Assembly: GCA_048270425.1 (NCBI GenBank)
Contig: JBLWSY010000004.1
Span: forward strand, 1 to 64,000
Direction: 5' to 3'
Origin: Oceanospirillum sp048270425
GTDB lineage: Bacteria > Pseudomonadota > Gammaproteobacteria > Pseudomonadales > Halomonadaceae
DNA length: 64,000 nucleotides
Shown: positions 1 to 8,697 of the stretch, piece after piece
How positions within the stretch are numbered: the first letter of the stretch is position 1
Layout of the letters: each line of letters begins with the position of its first letter
The notes under the pieces: generated by a model
What the model was told of the DNA's origin: nothing
Seen by the model: the letters and a program-made list of their open reading frames with translations, nothing else
The model's database searches: none
Made by a program: the position numbers and the translations under genes

Positions 1-30
1 TATTTTGAGTGAGCGACTGTACTTTGCCAT

Positions 31-70
31 AAAAAGAACCCCCAATGTTGGGTGTCCAACTATTGGGGGT
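31..70 (-). terminator. Intrinsic terminator of pomAB
   Basis: A 14-base arm (38-51) pairs with 56-70, with one bulged base and a four-base loop. Read on the minus strand, the hairpin is followed by a T-rich run (31-37). It lies just downstream of the pomB stop, so it probably ends the pomAB transcript. Confidence 0.8.
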
Positions 71-116
71 CACTTCATAGCATCGGGCTTTTTTGCGACA
101 TAATATTCTTGGCGTA

Positions 117-1037
117 TCAGAAAACCTCTTCCGGTTTTAACTCAAACACCCGCTCTTCAATCTCAAGATTAATCTCGCTACCCTGAGCTTTTGCTTCTTC
201 ATTTTGCTCGTTCAGGAAGCTGATCGCACCATTTTCCTCATTAGCCCCCTGATCAACCACAATCTCTACCCGGCGGTTCTTAGCCCGACTTTCACGGCTA
301 TCATTGGGCACAAGGGGTTTGGTATCGGCATAGCCAATCACTTTCATCCGTGAAGACTCTACTAGGTTATCCAGCTCCAGCTCAAAAGCTACAGAAGATG
401 CACGCGCAGAAGACAGATCCCAGTTTGAACGGAAACGATCCGTATTAATCGGAATATCATCCGTATGACCTTCGATGGTGATTTTACCTGGCGTCGATGC
501 CAAAGCCTGACGAATCTTATCCATCACCAACTCAAACTGCTCAGACAACACAGCGCTACCCGGAGAGAAAGAGCCTTTCTCTTCGACGCGGATAATAATA
601 TTGCGCTTGCGGGTCTCAACCTGAATTTTGCCTTCCTCAATCTCTTCTTTGAGAATTTTAGCAATCGCCTCCGCATCAGCCTGCGTCTGAACCTCCTGAT
701 CCGTTACCGTATCAACATTTTCAGTTCTGAGACGCGACTCTAGCTCTGTGGTTTTTTGCTGGATAATCTCCAATGGGTTTGGCTCAGGCTTACCTGGCGT
801 ATAATTTTCCATAATGACACTGGTACCCATAGGAATATCATTCGCCTGAATCTGGCGCTGAATACCATAGGCTTTAGATAGCTCACCCGCGAGACGCTTG
901 AACTTAGTGACGTCCATCTCAGAAAAAGAGAGCAGGAGTACAAAGAAGCACATCAGCAGCGACATCAGGTCAGCAAATGTCATTACCCAGGCGGCAGCCG
1001 GTGGGGGGCAGTCGCACTCTTCTACATCATCACTCAT
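117..1037 (-). CDS. pomB: Sodium-type flagellar stator protein PomB (MotB family)
   Basis: Stator subunit that couples ion flow to flagellar rotation and anchors the stator to peptidoglycan. The 306-aa protein starts with a short cytoplasmic tail ending in CDCPPP, then one membrane helix containing FADLMSLLMCFFVLLLSFSE, with Asp23 as the predicted ion-binding residue. The C-terminal half is an OmpA-like peptidoglycan-binding domain (EGHTDD, NWDLSSARA, NRRVEI). The N-terminal segment matches Vibrio PomB, as I recall it, better than proton-type MotB, so sodium coupling is inferred. It lies 83 bases downstream of pomA on the same strand and is presumably co-transcribed. No other flagellar genes are in the window, which is usual for this stator pair. 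Confidence 0.93.
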   Translation of the reverse strand: MSDDVEECDCPPPAAAWVMTFADLMSLLMCFFVLLLSFSEMDVTKFKRLAGELSKAYGIQRQIQANDIPMGTSVIMENYTPGKPEPNPLEIIQQKTTELESRLRTENVDTVTDQEVQTQADAEAIAKILKEEIEEGKIQVETRKRNIIIRVEEKGSFSPGSAVLSEQFELVMDKIRQALASTPGKITIEGHTDDIPINTDRFRSNWDLSSARASSVAFELELDNLVESSRMKVIGYADTKPLVPNDSRESRAKNRRVEIVVDQGANEENGAISFLNEQNEEAKAQGSEINLEIEERVFELKPEEVF

Positions 1038-1120
1038 ATTGAACCCTGAAATACCTAATGCTTCAGCTCAAAGCCCGAACGGGCCTTGAGAACAATCCTG
1101 TTTATTCCGAAAAAACCAGC

Positions 1121-1897
1121 TTATTCCTGAGCAGGCTGGTCGAAGGTGGCATCATCACGCACACCCGCCGGCAAATAAGTGCGTAGCATATCTTCAATAA
1201 CACGTGGATTCTGACCAGACTGAATCGCCAACAGCGCATCAATAATAATCGACTGAATCTGAGCTTCTTCTGTCATACGCAGAGTCAGCTTATCAGCAAT
1301 AGGAATTGCAATCATGGTTGCCAGCATCGCACCATAAAGGGTCGTCAAAAGTGCAACCGCCATCGCCGGGCCAATAGATTTAGGATCATCCATGTTCGAC
1401 AACATCTGAACCAAGCCGATCAGGGTACCGATCATACCCATCGCCGGACCAACATCACCAATAGAGGTAAACACTTTTGCCCCCCACTTGTGACGCTCAA
1501 GAGTCATCGCACGATCCTTACTCAACATCGTACGCACGACTTCACGGTCCTGACCATCCACCAGTAGCTGCATACCATTTTTCAGGTATTTGTTATCAAC
1601 TTCTTTATCTTCCAGCGCCAGCAGACCACCTTTACGTGCCACCTGAGCCACATCAACCAAAACACCAATAATCTCTTCGGTTGATTCCAGCTTAAAGGCG
1701 AAGGCTTTTACAGCAACTTTTACGGCTCCCAGAAATTGGCCAAGGCTGTACTTCGACAGAACAACAAATAAGGAACCGCCGATAACAATCAGCAAGGAGG
1801 GAATGTTGACGAAAATGACAGGGTCGCCACCGAGAATCATTGCCATAGCAACAATACCGATTGCGCCGATAATACCAAGCAGGGTAGCTATATCCAC
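1121..1897 (-). CDS. pomA: Sodium-type flagellar stator protein PomA (MotA family)
   Basis: Membrane partner of PomB that forms the ion channel of the flagellar stator and contacts the rotor. The 258-aa protein has four membrane segments: N-terminal DIATLLGIIGAIGIVAMAMI and a second one soon after, then a charged cytoplasmic loop, then a pair near residues 150-210 (VGPAMGMIGTLIGLVQML and the following helix with VALLTTLYGAML). The open frame extends upstream to 1984, but I start at the GTG at 1897. It is preceded by AAGGAG and gives the family N-terminus; the extra 29 residues match nothing expected. PomA-type sequence features suggest sodium drive. Confidence 0.92.
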   Translation of the reverse strand: MDIATLLGIIGAIGIVAMAMILGGDPVIFVNIPSLLIVIGGSLFVVLSKYSLGQFLGAVKVAVKAFAFKLESTEEIIGVLVDVAQVARKGGLLALEDKEVDNKYLKNGMQLLVDGQDREVVRTMLSKDRAMTLERHKWGAKVFTSIGDVGPAMGMIGTLIGLVQMLSNMDDPKSIGPAMAVALLTTLYGAMLATMIAIPIADKLTLRMTEEAQIQSIIIDALLAIQSGQNPRVIEDMLRTYLPAGVRDDATFDQPAQE

Positions 1898-2010
1898 AGA
1901 GAACTCCTTGGTTCCTTGATACGAAGTTGGTGGCTCTAACAAAGAGATAGCACATAATACGGCCAAAGGAAGCCTTTGTAACATTATGCAACTTTTTAAA
2001 TTCTGGGCGT

Positions 2011-2039
2011 ATAATAGCGGCTTTTCCTCATGGGTTGAA
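2011..2039 (-). promoter_or_regulatory. Candidate sigma70 promoter for pomAB
   Basis: The 348-base divergent spacer between pomA and xseB holds, on the minus strand, TTCAAC (2034-2039) and TATTAT (2011-2016) separated by 17 bases. A TATAAT on the plus strand (2010-2015) overlaps it but has no good -35, so xseB's promoter is unclear. This is sequence match only. Nothing else is evident in the spacer. Confidence 0.35.
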
Positions 2040-2245
2040 TGGCTTTCCCCTAAGAGTTTTAGCCTGTCAGGTAGCCATAGTTAGTATTTCTCTTATTTAA
2101 GCACAGCATAAAATTACAACCCTTTGATTTAATTAAAGTTTATAATCCTAATATTATTCGCGTCTTTTTCGCTATTGAACCAATACATATTCTCCGGTAA
2201 CGTCTGCCGGTTTGCGCTAAGTGGTAGAAATTCGGAGGTTTGGTG

Positions 2246-2488
2246 ATGGCTCAGCCCAAAGCAAAAGACTTTGCGGGTAAAATGGCCGAATTGGAGCAGC
2301 TGGTCTCTCAGCTTGAGGCAGGTGAACTCTCTCTGGAAGAATCTCTGAAAGCTTTTGAGGGCGGGATTCGTCTGATCAGGGACTGCCAGAATAAGCTGAC
2401 TCAGGCCGAGCAGAAAGTCAGTCAGTTGCTGGAAGAAAACGGCCAGCTTAACGAAGCACCCTTATCGCCACCTACCATTACGGAATAG
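2246..2488 (+). CDS. xseB: Exodeoxyribonuclease VII small subunit
   Basis: Small subunit of exonuclease VII, which degrades single-stranded DNA from both ends together with XseA (not in this window). The 80-aa protein has the family pattern: the N-terminal FAGKMAELEQLVSQLEAGELSLEESLKAFEGGI, here split over two helices, then a Gln-rich coiled coil. The ATG at 2246 has GGAGG seven bases upstream; in-frame TTG (2240) and GTG (2243) codons lie too close to that site. It is the first gene of the common xseB-ispA-dxs cluster, nine bases before ispA. Confidence 0.93.
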   Translation: MAQPKAKDFAGKMAELEQLVSQLEAGELSLEESLKAFEGGIRLIRDCQNKLTQAEQKVSQLLEENGQLNEAPLSPPTITE

Positions 2489-2497
2489 TAGCCCAAC

Positions 2498-3373
2498 GTG
2501 AGCATCCAAGAACACATTAGACCGCTGATGGAGCGTTCTGACCATCAGCTTGACCTGCTTCTCTCCGTCTCGACCTCTGCCTCTGGCCAGCTGCTGGAGG
2601 CGATGCGCTACAGTGTTTTCAACGGTGGCAAACGTTTCCGCCCTGTTCTGACCTATGCCGCATGTCAGGCGGTCACCGGGCAGATTGAAGCAGCAGATGC
2701 ACCTGCTGCTGCTGTCGAGCTGATACATGCCTATTCACTTGTTCATGATGACCTTCCGGCGATGGACGATGATGACCTGCGTCGAGGCCAACCGACCTGC
2801 CATATCAAGTTTGATGAGGCCACCGCCATTTTGGCAGGGGACGCTCTGCAAACGGCAGCATTTTCTGCTTTGCTAAAGCACAACAATCCGGACCATCTGC
2901 CGCAATTACTGCAGGAACTGACCCAGGCCAGCGGCGCCTTGGGTATGGTCGCCGGCCAAATGATCGATCTGGCATCTGTTGGCCATACACTGGATGTCTC
3001 TGCACTGGAAAACATGCATCGTCATAAGACAGGTGCTCTGATCTGTGCCAGTGTCCGTATGGGCGCTGTAGCAGGCGATGCCAGCGAAGAGCAACTGGAA
3101 GCACTGACAATCTATGCTAGGGCTCTGGGACTCGCTTTCCAGGTTCAGGACGACATTCTTGATGTTGAGGGTGACACAACGACCTTAGGTAAGCAGGCTG
3201 GTGCTGATGCCGCATTGGATAAGCCGACTTATCCGGCCTTGCTGGGACTTGAACAGGCAAAAGCCAAAGCCCATGAACTGGTTGATACAGCCTTGTCCGC
3301 ACTGGAAGGTTTCGGCCCGGAAGCCCATCTTTTAAGAGAGCTGGCTCGTTATGTGATTCAGCGCAATCACTAA
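2498..3373 (+). CDS. ispA: Farnesyl diphosphate synthase (short-chain polyprenyl synthase)
   Basis: Condenses dimethylallyl and isopentenyl diphosphates into geranyl and then farnesyl diphosphate, precursor of undecaprenyl phosphate and quinone tails. The 291-aa protein carries the first Asp-rich motif (DDLPAMDDDDLRRG), the substrate-binding GGKRFRP segment near residue 45, and the second Asp-rich motif (QVQDDILD). Length is normal. It starts at GTG, nine bases after the xseB stop, and is followed 18 bases later by dxs, so the three genes probably form one operon supplying isoprenoids. Confidence 0.95.
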   Translation: MSIQEHIRPLMERSDHQLDLLLSVSTSASGQLLEAMRYSVFNGGKRFRPVLTYAACQAVTGQIEAADAPAAAVELIHAYSLVHDDLPAMDDDDLRRGQPTCHIKFDEATAILAGDALQTAAFSALLKHNNPDHLPQLLQELTQASGALGMVAGQMIDLASVGHTLDVSALENMHRHKTGALICASVRMGAVAGDASEEQLEALTIYARALGLAFQVQDDILDVEGDTTTLGKQAGADAALDKPTYPALLGLEQAKAKAHELVDTALSALEGFGPEAHLLRELARYVIQRNH

Positions 3374-3391
3374 CCGGTTAGTACAGAACTT

Positions 3392-5344
3392 ATGCCTATG
3401 TCCGACTACACACTGTTTCAGGAAATACCGCTAACCCGCCCGGCAACGCCTCTGTTAGATCAGATCAGTTTGCCGGAAGATTTGCGCAAACTGGATGTCA
3501 ATCAGCTCCCTCAGCTATCCAACGAGCTGAGGGAGTTTCTGCTGTACTCGGTCGGTCAGACCGGTGGTCATTTTGGCGCCGGACTGGGTGTGGTCGAGCT
3601 AACGGTTGCTCTGCATTTTGCTTTTAACACGCCGAATGACCGACTGATCTGGGATGTCGGTCATCAGGCTTATCCCCACAAAATTCTCACCGGCCGACGC
3701 GAGCAGATGCACACCATCCGCCAATACGATGGTATTGCAGCGTTTCCTAAACGGGCCGAATCAGAATTCGACACCTTTGGCGTAGGCCACTCCAGCACCT
3801 CTATCAGTGCAGCTCTGGGCATGGCTATCGCTGCCCGTGAGCAGGATCTTAACCGTCATGTTGCGGCTATCATCGGTGACGGCGCTATGACAGCAGGCAT
3901 GGCTTTTGAGGCCCTGTCACATGCGGCTCACGTTGATGCTAATCTACTGGTCATTCTGAACGACAACGAGATGTCGATCTCGGAAAATGTTGGCGGTTTT
4001 GCGACTTATCTGGCCAAGATTCTCTCCAGTAAGGCTTACACCCGTATGCGGGAAGGCAGTAAAAAAGTGCTGTCCAAGCTACCGATGGCCTGGGAGCTGG
4101 CCCGGAAGACCGAAGAGCATATGAAGGGCATGGTGTCGCCAAGCACCCTGTTCGAAGAGATGGGCTTTCACTATATCGGTCCCATTGATGGCCACGATGT
4201 GCATTCTCTGGTCAACACTCTGAACAATATCAAGGACCTGAGCGGCCCTCAGTTCCTGCATGTGATCACTCGCAAAGGCAAGCGCTTTGCACCGGCAGAG
4301 GCCGATCCTATCGGCTATCACGCCATTACCAAGCTGGAAAAAGATCACAAGCCAGAAGCCAAAGCAGAAGAAGCCGAGGTAAAACCAGCCGCCAAGCCAG
4401 TCTCAAAACCTAAGTACTCCAATATTTTTGGTCAATGGCTCTGCGATATGGCGGCCCAGGACGAGCGCCTGATGGGTATCACTCCGGCGATGCGCGAAGG
4501 CTCCGACCTGATTGAGTTTTCCAAACAATATCCTGAACGCTACTTCGACGTGGCTATCGCCGAACAGCACGCTGTCACTTTGGCGGCAGGCATGGCCTGT
4601 GATGGCCTGAAGCCCGTTGTCGCGATTTACTCAACCTTTCTGCAACGCGGCTATGATCAGTTGGTGCACGATGTGGCGGTTCAGAATCTGGACGTTCTTT
4701 TCGCCATCGACCGTGCGGGCCTTGTGGGCGAAGATGGCCCGACTCACCACGGTACGCTGGATCTGAGCTTCCTGCGCTGCGTTCCCGGCATCGTGATCAT
4801 GGCTCCTGCCGATGAAAACGAAACCCGTCAGATGCTTTATACCGGTTACCAGTATGAAGGGCCTGCCGCGGTTCGTTATCCACGGGGTACCGGCCCGGGC
4901 GTTGAGATTCAACAACAGATGACGGCACTGCCTATCGGCCAGGCCGAAAAGCGCTTGTCGGGCACAGCAAATACTCAGGTTAAAAAGGTCGCGATTCTGG
5001 CCTTTGGTTCTATGGTCGCTCCCGCTCAGCAGGTTGCTGAGAAGAACGGCTATGGCCTGATCAATATGCGTTTTGTTAAGCCTTTGGATCAGAACGCGAT
5101 TCTTGAAGCCGCCAAAGAGTACGATCTGCTGGTAACGATTGAAGAGAATGCGATTTCCGGCGGTGCTGGCAGCGGTATTACTGAAGTACTGATGCAGGAA
5201 GCCGTTATCAAGCCGGTACTGAATCTCGGATTACCGGATCGCTGGGTTGATCAGGGCAGTCCTGCTCAGCTGCTGAGTGAATGCGGACTGGATCCGGAAG
5301 GTATTGAAGCCAGCATTAAAGCCTATCTCGCTAAACTTGGTTGA
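3392..5344 (+). CDS. dxs: 1-deoxy-D-xylulose-5-phosphate synthase
   Basis: First enzyme of the MEP isoprenoid pathway; joins pyruvate and glyceraldehyde-3-phosphate using thiamine diphosphate. In order it shows the GHQAYPHKILTGR segment, the thiamine-binding motif starting at IGDGAMTAGMAFEA, the transketolase pyrimidine-binding domain (FDVAIAEQHAVTLAAGMA) and the C-terminal transketolase domain. At 650 aa it is somewhat longer than the usual 620 or so. The surplus is a low-complexity Lys/Ala/Glu/Pro linker near residues 310-335 between the first two domains. It ends the xseB-ispA-dxs operon at a bidirectional terminator. Confidence 0.96.
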   Translation: MPMSDYTLFQEIPLTRPATPLLDQISLPEDLRKLDVNQLPQLSNELREFLLYSVGQTGGHFGAGLGVVELTVALHFAFNTPNDRLIWDVGHQAYPHKILTGRREQMHTIRQYDGIAAFPKRAESEFDTFGVGHSSTSISAALGMAIAAREQDLNRHVAAIIGDGAMTAGMAFEALSHAAHVDANLLVILNDNEMSISENVGGFATYLAKILSSKAYTRMREGSKKVLSKLPMAWELARKTEEHMKGMVSPSTLFEEMGFHYIGPIDGHDVHSLVNTLNNIKDLSGPQFLHVITRKGKRFAPAEADPIGYHAITKLEKDHKPEAKAEEAEVKPAAKPVSKPKYSNIFGQWLCDMAAQDERLMGITPAMREGSDLIEFSKQYPERYFDVAIAEQHAVTLAAGMACDGLKPVVAIYSTFLQRGYDQLVHDVAVQNLDVLFAIDRAGLVGEDGPTHHGTLDLSFLRCVPGIVIMAPADENETRQMLYTGYQYEGPAAVRYPRGTGPGVEIQQQMTALPIGQAEKRLSGTANTQVKKVAILAFGSMVAPAQQVAEKNGYGLINMRFVKPLDQNAILEAAKEYDLLVTIEENAISGGAGSGITEVLMQEAVIKPVLNLGLPDRWVDQGSPAQLLSECGLDPEGIEASIKAYLAKLG

Positions 5345-5394
5345 GCCTATCTTTTCAGCCTGAACCCAGCGCCTTTAACAAAACGACAGACACA

Positions 5395-5422
5395 AAAAAG
5401 GATGCCAATTGGCATCCTTTTT
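5395..5422. terminator. Bidirectional terminator between dxs and ribA
   Basis: A perfect 12-bp stem with an AATT loop has an A run on the left and a T run on the right. It can serve the two convergent genes dxs and ribA. Confidence 0.9.
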
Positions 5423-5445
5423 GGGCTCGGATGGCGTCAGATCAC

Positions 5446-6093
5446 TCAGATATCAATCGGCTTAGTACGATTAATATCCACATCTTCAGCCTGGGTAAAG
5501 TTGTCCAGGTCCATCATATGACCCAGTTTACCGGCTTTTGTCGCCAGATAACCTTCGTTATGGGGATTCATACCGGTCTGGATAGCCACACGCTCAGCAA
5601 CCTCAACACCATAGTTAGACAACGCCTTCACTTTACGTGGGTTATTGGTCATCAGACGCACTTTCCGAATACCCAGATGATTCAGCATCGGCTGACACAT
5701 GGTGTACTCACGCATATCCGCACCAAAGCCCAGGCGCTCATTAGCTTCAACGGTATCAGCACCAGCATCCTGCAGATGATAGGCCTTAATCTTATTCAAC
5801 AGGCCAATACCACGGCCTTCCTGACGCAGATAAAGCAAAACACCACGACCTTCCGTTGCGATACGCTTCAGAGCTTCCTGAAGCTGATAACCACAGTCAC
5901 AGCGCATACTGAACAGCGCATCACCGGTCAGACACTCAGAGTGAACGCGCGCCAGTACCGGCTCACCATCAGAAAAATCCCCCATGGAAAGGGCAACATG
6001 ATCCTTACCGGTTTCCGGATCTTCGAAGCCGTGCATAGAAAATACTCCCCATGGCGTGGGCAGCTTGGAGGATGCGATAAATGTTACGGACAC
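5446..6093 (-). CDS. ribA: GTP cyclohydrolase II
   Basis: Opens GTP to the pyrimidine that starts riboflavin synthesis. The 215-aa protein has the zinc-binding cysteines in SECLTGDALFSMRCDCGYQL, the RQEGRGIGLLNKI motif, and the DMREY and LMTNNPRKV segments of the stand-alone RibA family. No fused RibB domain is present. It stands alone here, convergent with dxs. I see no FMN-riboswitch pattern upstream, in line with free-standing RibA genes of gammaproteobacteria. Confidence 0.95.
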   Translation of the reverse strand: MSVTFIASSKLPTPWGVFSMHGFEDPETGKDHVALSMGDFSDGEPVLARVHSECLTGDALFSMRCDCGYQLQEALKRIATEGRGVLLYLRQEGRGIGLLNKIKAYHLQDAGADTVEANERLGFGADMREYTMCQPMLNHLGIRKVRLMTNNPRKVKALSNYGVEVAERVAIQTGMNPHNEGYLATKAGKLGHMMDLDNFTQAEDVDINRTKPIDI

Positions 6094-6368
6094 GGTTCAC
6101 CTCTACCGGATATCAGAAGGCCAATTTTTCTGGCTTAGAAGACCAAGCATTCTAGCAGCGAGTTGACATTTGTCATCCTTTCAACAACTTAAAACAGTGT
6201 TAACCCGAAACTCGACTTAAGTGCTAGTGCTCAATTTTACCTGCAGGAACTTTGACTTTTATGCTAGCGGGAGGGACTGTCTCCGGTACAATAGGCACAA
6301 ATACTCCGGCAGCGGAAACTCTGTTCTCCGCAGGCCGATGTCATACGTCTAAACCGGTTTATGAGATC

Positions 6369-7433
6369 ATGACTGAACTGAAAAACGATCGTTTCCTCCG
6401 CGCCCTGCTGCGCCAACCTGTCGATGTAACCCCTGTATGGATGATGCGTCAGGCAGGCCGTTATCTGCCTGAGTACAAAGCGACCCGTGCACAGGCTGGC
6501 AGCTTTATGGATCTTTGCCGCAATGCCGATCTGGCCTGTGAAGTGACCATTCAACCTCTGGAGCGTTTCGATCTGGATGCCGCCATCCTGTTTTCCGACA
6601 TCCTGACGATTCCGGATGCGATGGATCTTGGCCTCTACTTTGAAGAAGGCGAAGGCCCTAAGTTTAAGAAAACCGTTCGCACCCAGGCTGACGTTGACGC
6701 TCTGCCAATCCCGGATGCTAACCGGGATCTGGGCTACGTGATGAATGCGGTATCTACCATTCGTAACGAGCTGAACGGTCGCGTACCTCTGATCGGTTTC
6801 TCCGGCAGCCCCTGGACACTGGCCACCTATATGGTTGAAGGCGGTTCCAGCAAAGAATTTCGTCATATCAAAGGCATGCTGTACGGACAGCCGGATACTC
6901 TGCACCAGCTACTGGAAAAACTGGCTGAGTCGGTAACCAGCTATCTGAATGCCCAGATTCTGGCGGGTGCTCAGGCGGTTCAGATCTTCGATACCTGGGG
7001 CGGTGCTCTAAGCACACCTGCGTACCTGGAATTCTCCCTGAAATACATGGAGCAGATCGTACATGGTCTGATTCGCGAACATGAAGGCCGTAAGATTCCG
7101 GTAATCCTGTTCACCAAGAATGGCGGTCAGTGGATCGAGCACATTGCGGCAGCGGGTGCTGATGCTGTTGGTCTGGACTGGACCACTGAAATGGGTGCAG
7201 CCCGCGCCCGCACCAAAGGCCGTGTTGCTCTTCAGGGCAATATGGACCCTAACGTACTGTTTGGTTCTCCTGCGGGCATTAAGGCTGAAGTGGCCCGTAT
7301 TCTGGACAGCTACGGTTACGGCAACGGTCACGTATTCAACCTGGGCCACGGCATCAACCAGTTTGCGAACCCTGAGCACGCTAAGGTATTCGTAGATGCG
7401 GTCCACGAGCTGAGTGCACGTTACCACCAGTAA
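6369..7433 (+). CDS. hemE: Uroporphyrinogen decarboxylase
   Basis: Removes four carboxyl groups from uroporphyrinogen III to give coproporphyrinogen III in heme synthesis. The 354-aa protein contains the signature WMMRQAGRYLPEY near residue 25, FSDILTIPDAM, the GFSGSPWTLATYM segment and the C-terminal NLGHGI loop. The open frame reaches back to 6252, but the ATG at 6369 gives the family N-terminus (MTELKNDRFLRALLRQPVDVTP) and normal length. It is separate from the hemCDXY cluster at 45-50 kb. Confidence 0.95.
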   Translation: MTELKNDRFLRALLRQPVDVTPVWMMRQAGRYLPEYKATRAQAGSFMDLCRNADLACEVTIQPLERFDLDAAILFSDILTIPDAMDLGLYFEEGEGPKFKKTVRTQADVDALPIPDANRDLGYVMNAVSTIRNELNGRVPLIGFSGSPWTLATYMVEGGSSKEFRHIKGMLYGQPDTLHQLLEKLAESVTSYLNAQILAGAQAVQIFDTWGGALSTPAYLEFSLKYMEQIVHGLIREHEGRKIPVILFTKNGGQWIEHIAAAGADAVGLDWTTEMGAARARTKGRVALQGNMDPNVLFGSPAGIKAEVARILDSYGYGNGHVFNLGHGINQFANPEHAKVFVDAVHELSARYHQ

Positions 7434-7500
7434 GACTATCTTTTACTGAAGCGTGGGGATTCTCCCTATTACTCCGGAGCGGATCCGGTAAGGAAGTAGT

Positions 7501-7857
7501 ATGAACACAGACACACGTTCGGAACCAACCTCACATCAGGATCTGTCACCGGAGCACGAACTGACCAGCCTGCAACTTCAGCTGGAAACCCGTGAGCGCC
7601 TGGTCCGGCTTGAAGAAGAAAACCGCCATCTCAGGGAAAGAGTGACCGAGCTGACTGACAAGCAAAAGCGTCTTCGTCAGAGTTTTGATGATGATCGCGC
7701 GGCAAGTCAGCAACAGCTGAATGACAGGGCAGGCAAGCTGGGTCTGCGGGTTGATACCCTTAGCCGTCGATTAGACCGGTTGTTCAGCTTCTGGATGATC
7801 TCGACCATGCTATTAATGCTTTTCGCTGTTGCGATCATGTTTAAGGCTGGTCACTGA
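7501..7857 (+). CDS. Small coiled-coil protein with C-terminal membrane anchor
   Basis: I do not recognise a family. The 118-aa product has a charged N-terminus, a long helical, probably coiled-coil stretch rich in Glu, Arg and Leu (about residues 20-90), and one membrane helix at the C-terminus (FWMISTMLLMLFAVAIMF) followed by KAGH. It would be a tail-anchored inner-membrane protein. It starts 67 bases after hemE, with AAGGAAGTAGT just upstream, and ends at a clear terminator, so co-transcription with hemE is plausible. Function unknown. Confidence 0.65.
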   Translation: MNTDTRSEPTSHQDLSPEHELTSLQLQLETRERLVRLEEENRHLRERVTELTDKQKRLRQSFDDDRAASQQQLNDRAGKLGLRVDTLSRRLDRLFSFWMISTMLLMLFAVAIMFKAGH

Positions 7858-7891
7858 GTCTTCGCTACCGCGTACCCTTCAGTAAAGAAAC

Positions 7892-7929
7892 AAAAACCGC
7901 GATCCTGCACAAAACAGATCGCGGTTTTT
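7892..7929. terminator. Bidirectional terminator
   Basis: A perfect 13-bp stem (7892-7904 with 7917-7929), a 12-base loop, and A and T runs on the two sides. It lies between convergent genes, the coiled-coil protein and the AhpD-like protein. Confidence 0.9.
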
Positions 7930-7951
7930 TATTATCAGAATGTTTCGGTTG

Positions 7952-8539
7952 CTATTTCTCTTTCGGCACGCGACCCATCAGATAAAATTCAGGGTTAGGC
8001 GGCGTATTGGTCAGGCTGACCAAGCGATTCGACAAGCCGAAGAAGGCGGTGATTGCGCCAATATCCCAGATATCGTCCTGACTAAAACCTACCGACTGAA
8101 GTTTTTGCTCCCATTCCTCATTCAGCTCGCCGACCTCCTGAGAAATGTAAAAGGCGAAATCAAGCATAACCCGCTCGCGTTCACTGATATCAGCCGTTTT
8201 ATGATTGATAGCGACCTGATCAGCAACCAAAGGGTTTTTGCTGTAGATACGAAGAATCGCGCCATGAGCGACGACACAGTAGAGACACTGATTTCGGGAA
8301 CTGGTCGCTACCACAATCATCTCTTTCTCAGACGGGGTCAGAGTATCAGATTCACGCTCCATCAATGCATCGTGATAATCAAAGAAAGCTCTGGCTTCCA
8401 GTGGGCGGTGCGCCAGCATAAGAAAAACATTGGGTACAAACCCTGCTTTCTCCTGAACCGTCAGAATTCTTTCTTTCAGATCATCCGGTAAATGGTCAAT
8501 GGTTTCCGGTACCGGAAAGCGACTTAAAAACTGAGCCAT
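7952..8539 (-). CDS. AhpD-like peroxidase-related protein (carboxymuconolactone decarboxylase family)
   Basis: Belongs to the AhpD/CMD superfamily of small all-helical proteins, some of which reduce peroxides through a CxxC pair. The 195-aa protein has the core motif as CLYCVVAHGAIL, with both cysteines and the following His three residues later. The N-terminal region (FLSRFPVPETIDHLPDD) is typical of the uncharacterised peroxidase-related subgroup. The substrate and reductant cannot be read from sequence. It appears monocistronic, with AAGGAGAT close before the ATG. Confidence 0.82.
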   Translation of the reverse strand: MAQFLSRFPVPETIDHLPDDLKERILTVQEKAGFVPNVFLMLAHRPLEARAFFDYHDALMERESDTLTPSEKEMIVVATSSRNQCLYCVVAHGAILRIYSKNPLVADQVAINHKTADISERERVMLDFAFYISQEVGELNEEWEQKLQSVGFSQDDIWDIGAITAFFGLSNRLVSLTNTPPNPEFYLMGRVPKEK

Positions 8540-8697
8540 GTAAATCTCCTTTCACTGCTTTGCATTATTGTTGTTATCACACATTATCCTGCAACTAGCC
8601 GCAAGGCATACTTATATTTGTATGACAAATACACTAAGCGATAACGAGATTCACAAACAAGCAATCATTATGACTCAAGAGTCAGGAGAGACAGGGA

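Noticed and set aside
5341..6138. Plus-strand open frame of 265 codons opposite ribA
   Set aside because: It lies almost wholly antisense to the clear ribA gene, crosses the dxs-ribA terminator and shows no protein family.
6252..6292. Possible hemE promoter (TTGACT and TACAAT)
   Set aside because: The two elements are 29 bases apart, too far for a sigma70 promoter, and no closer pair was found.
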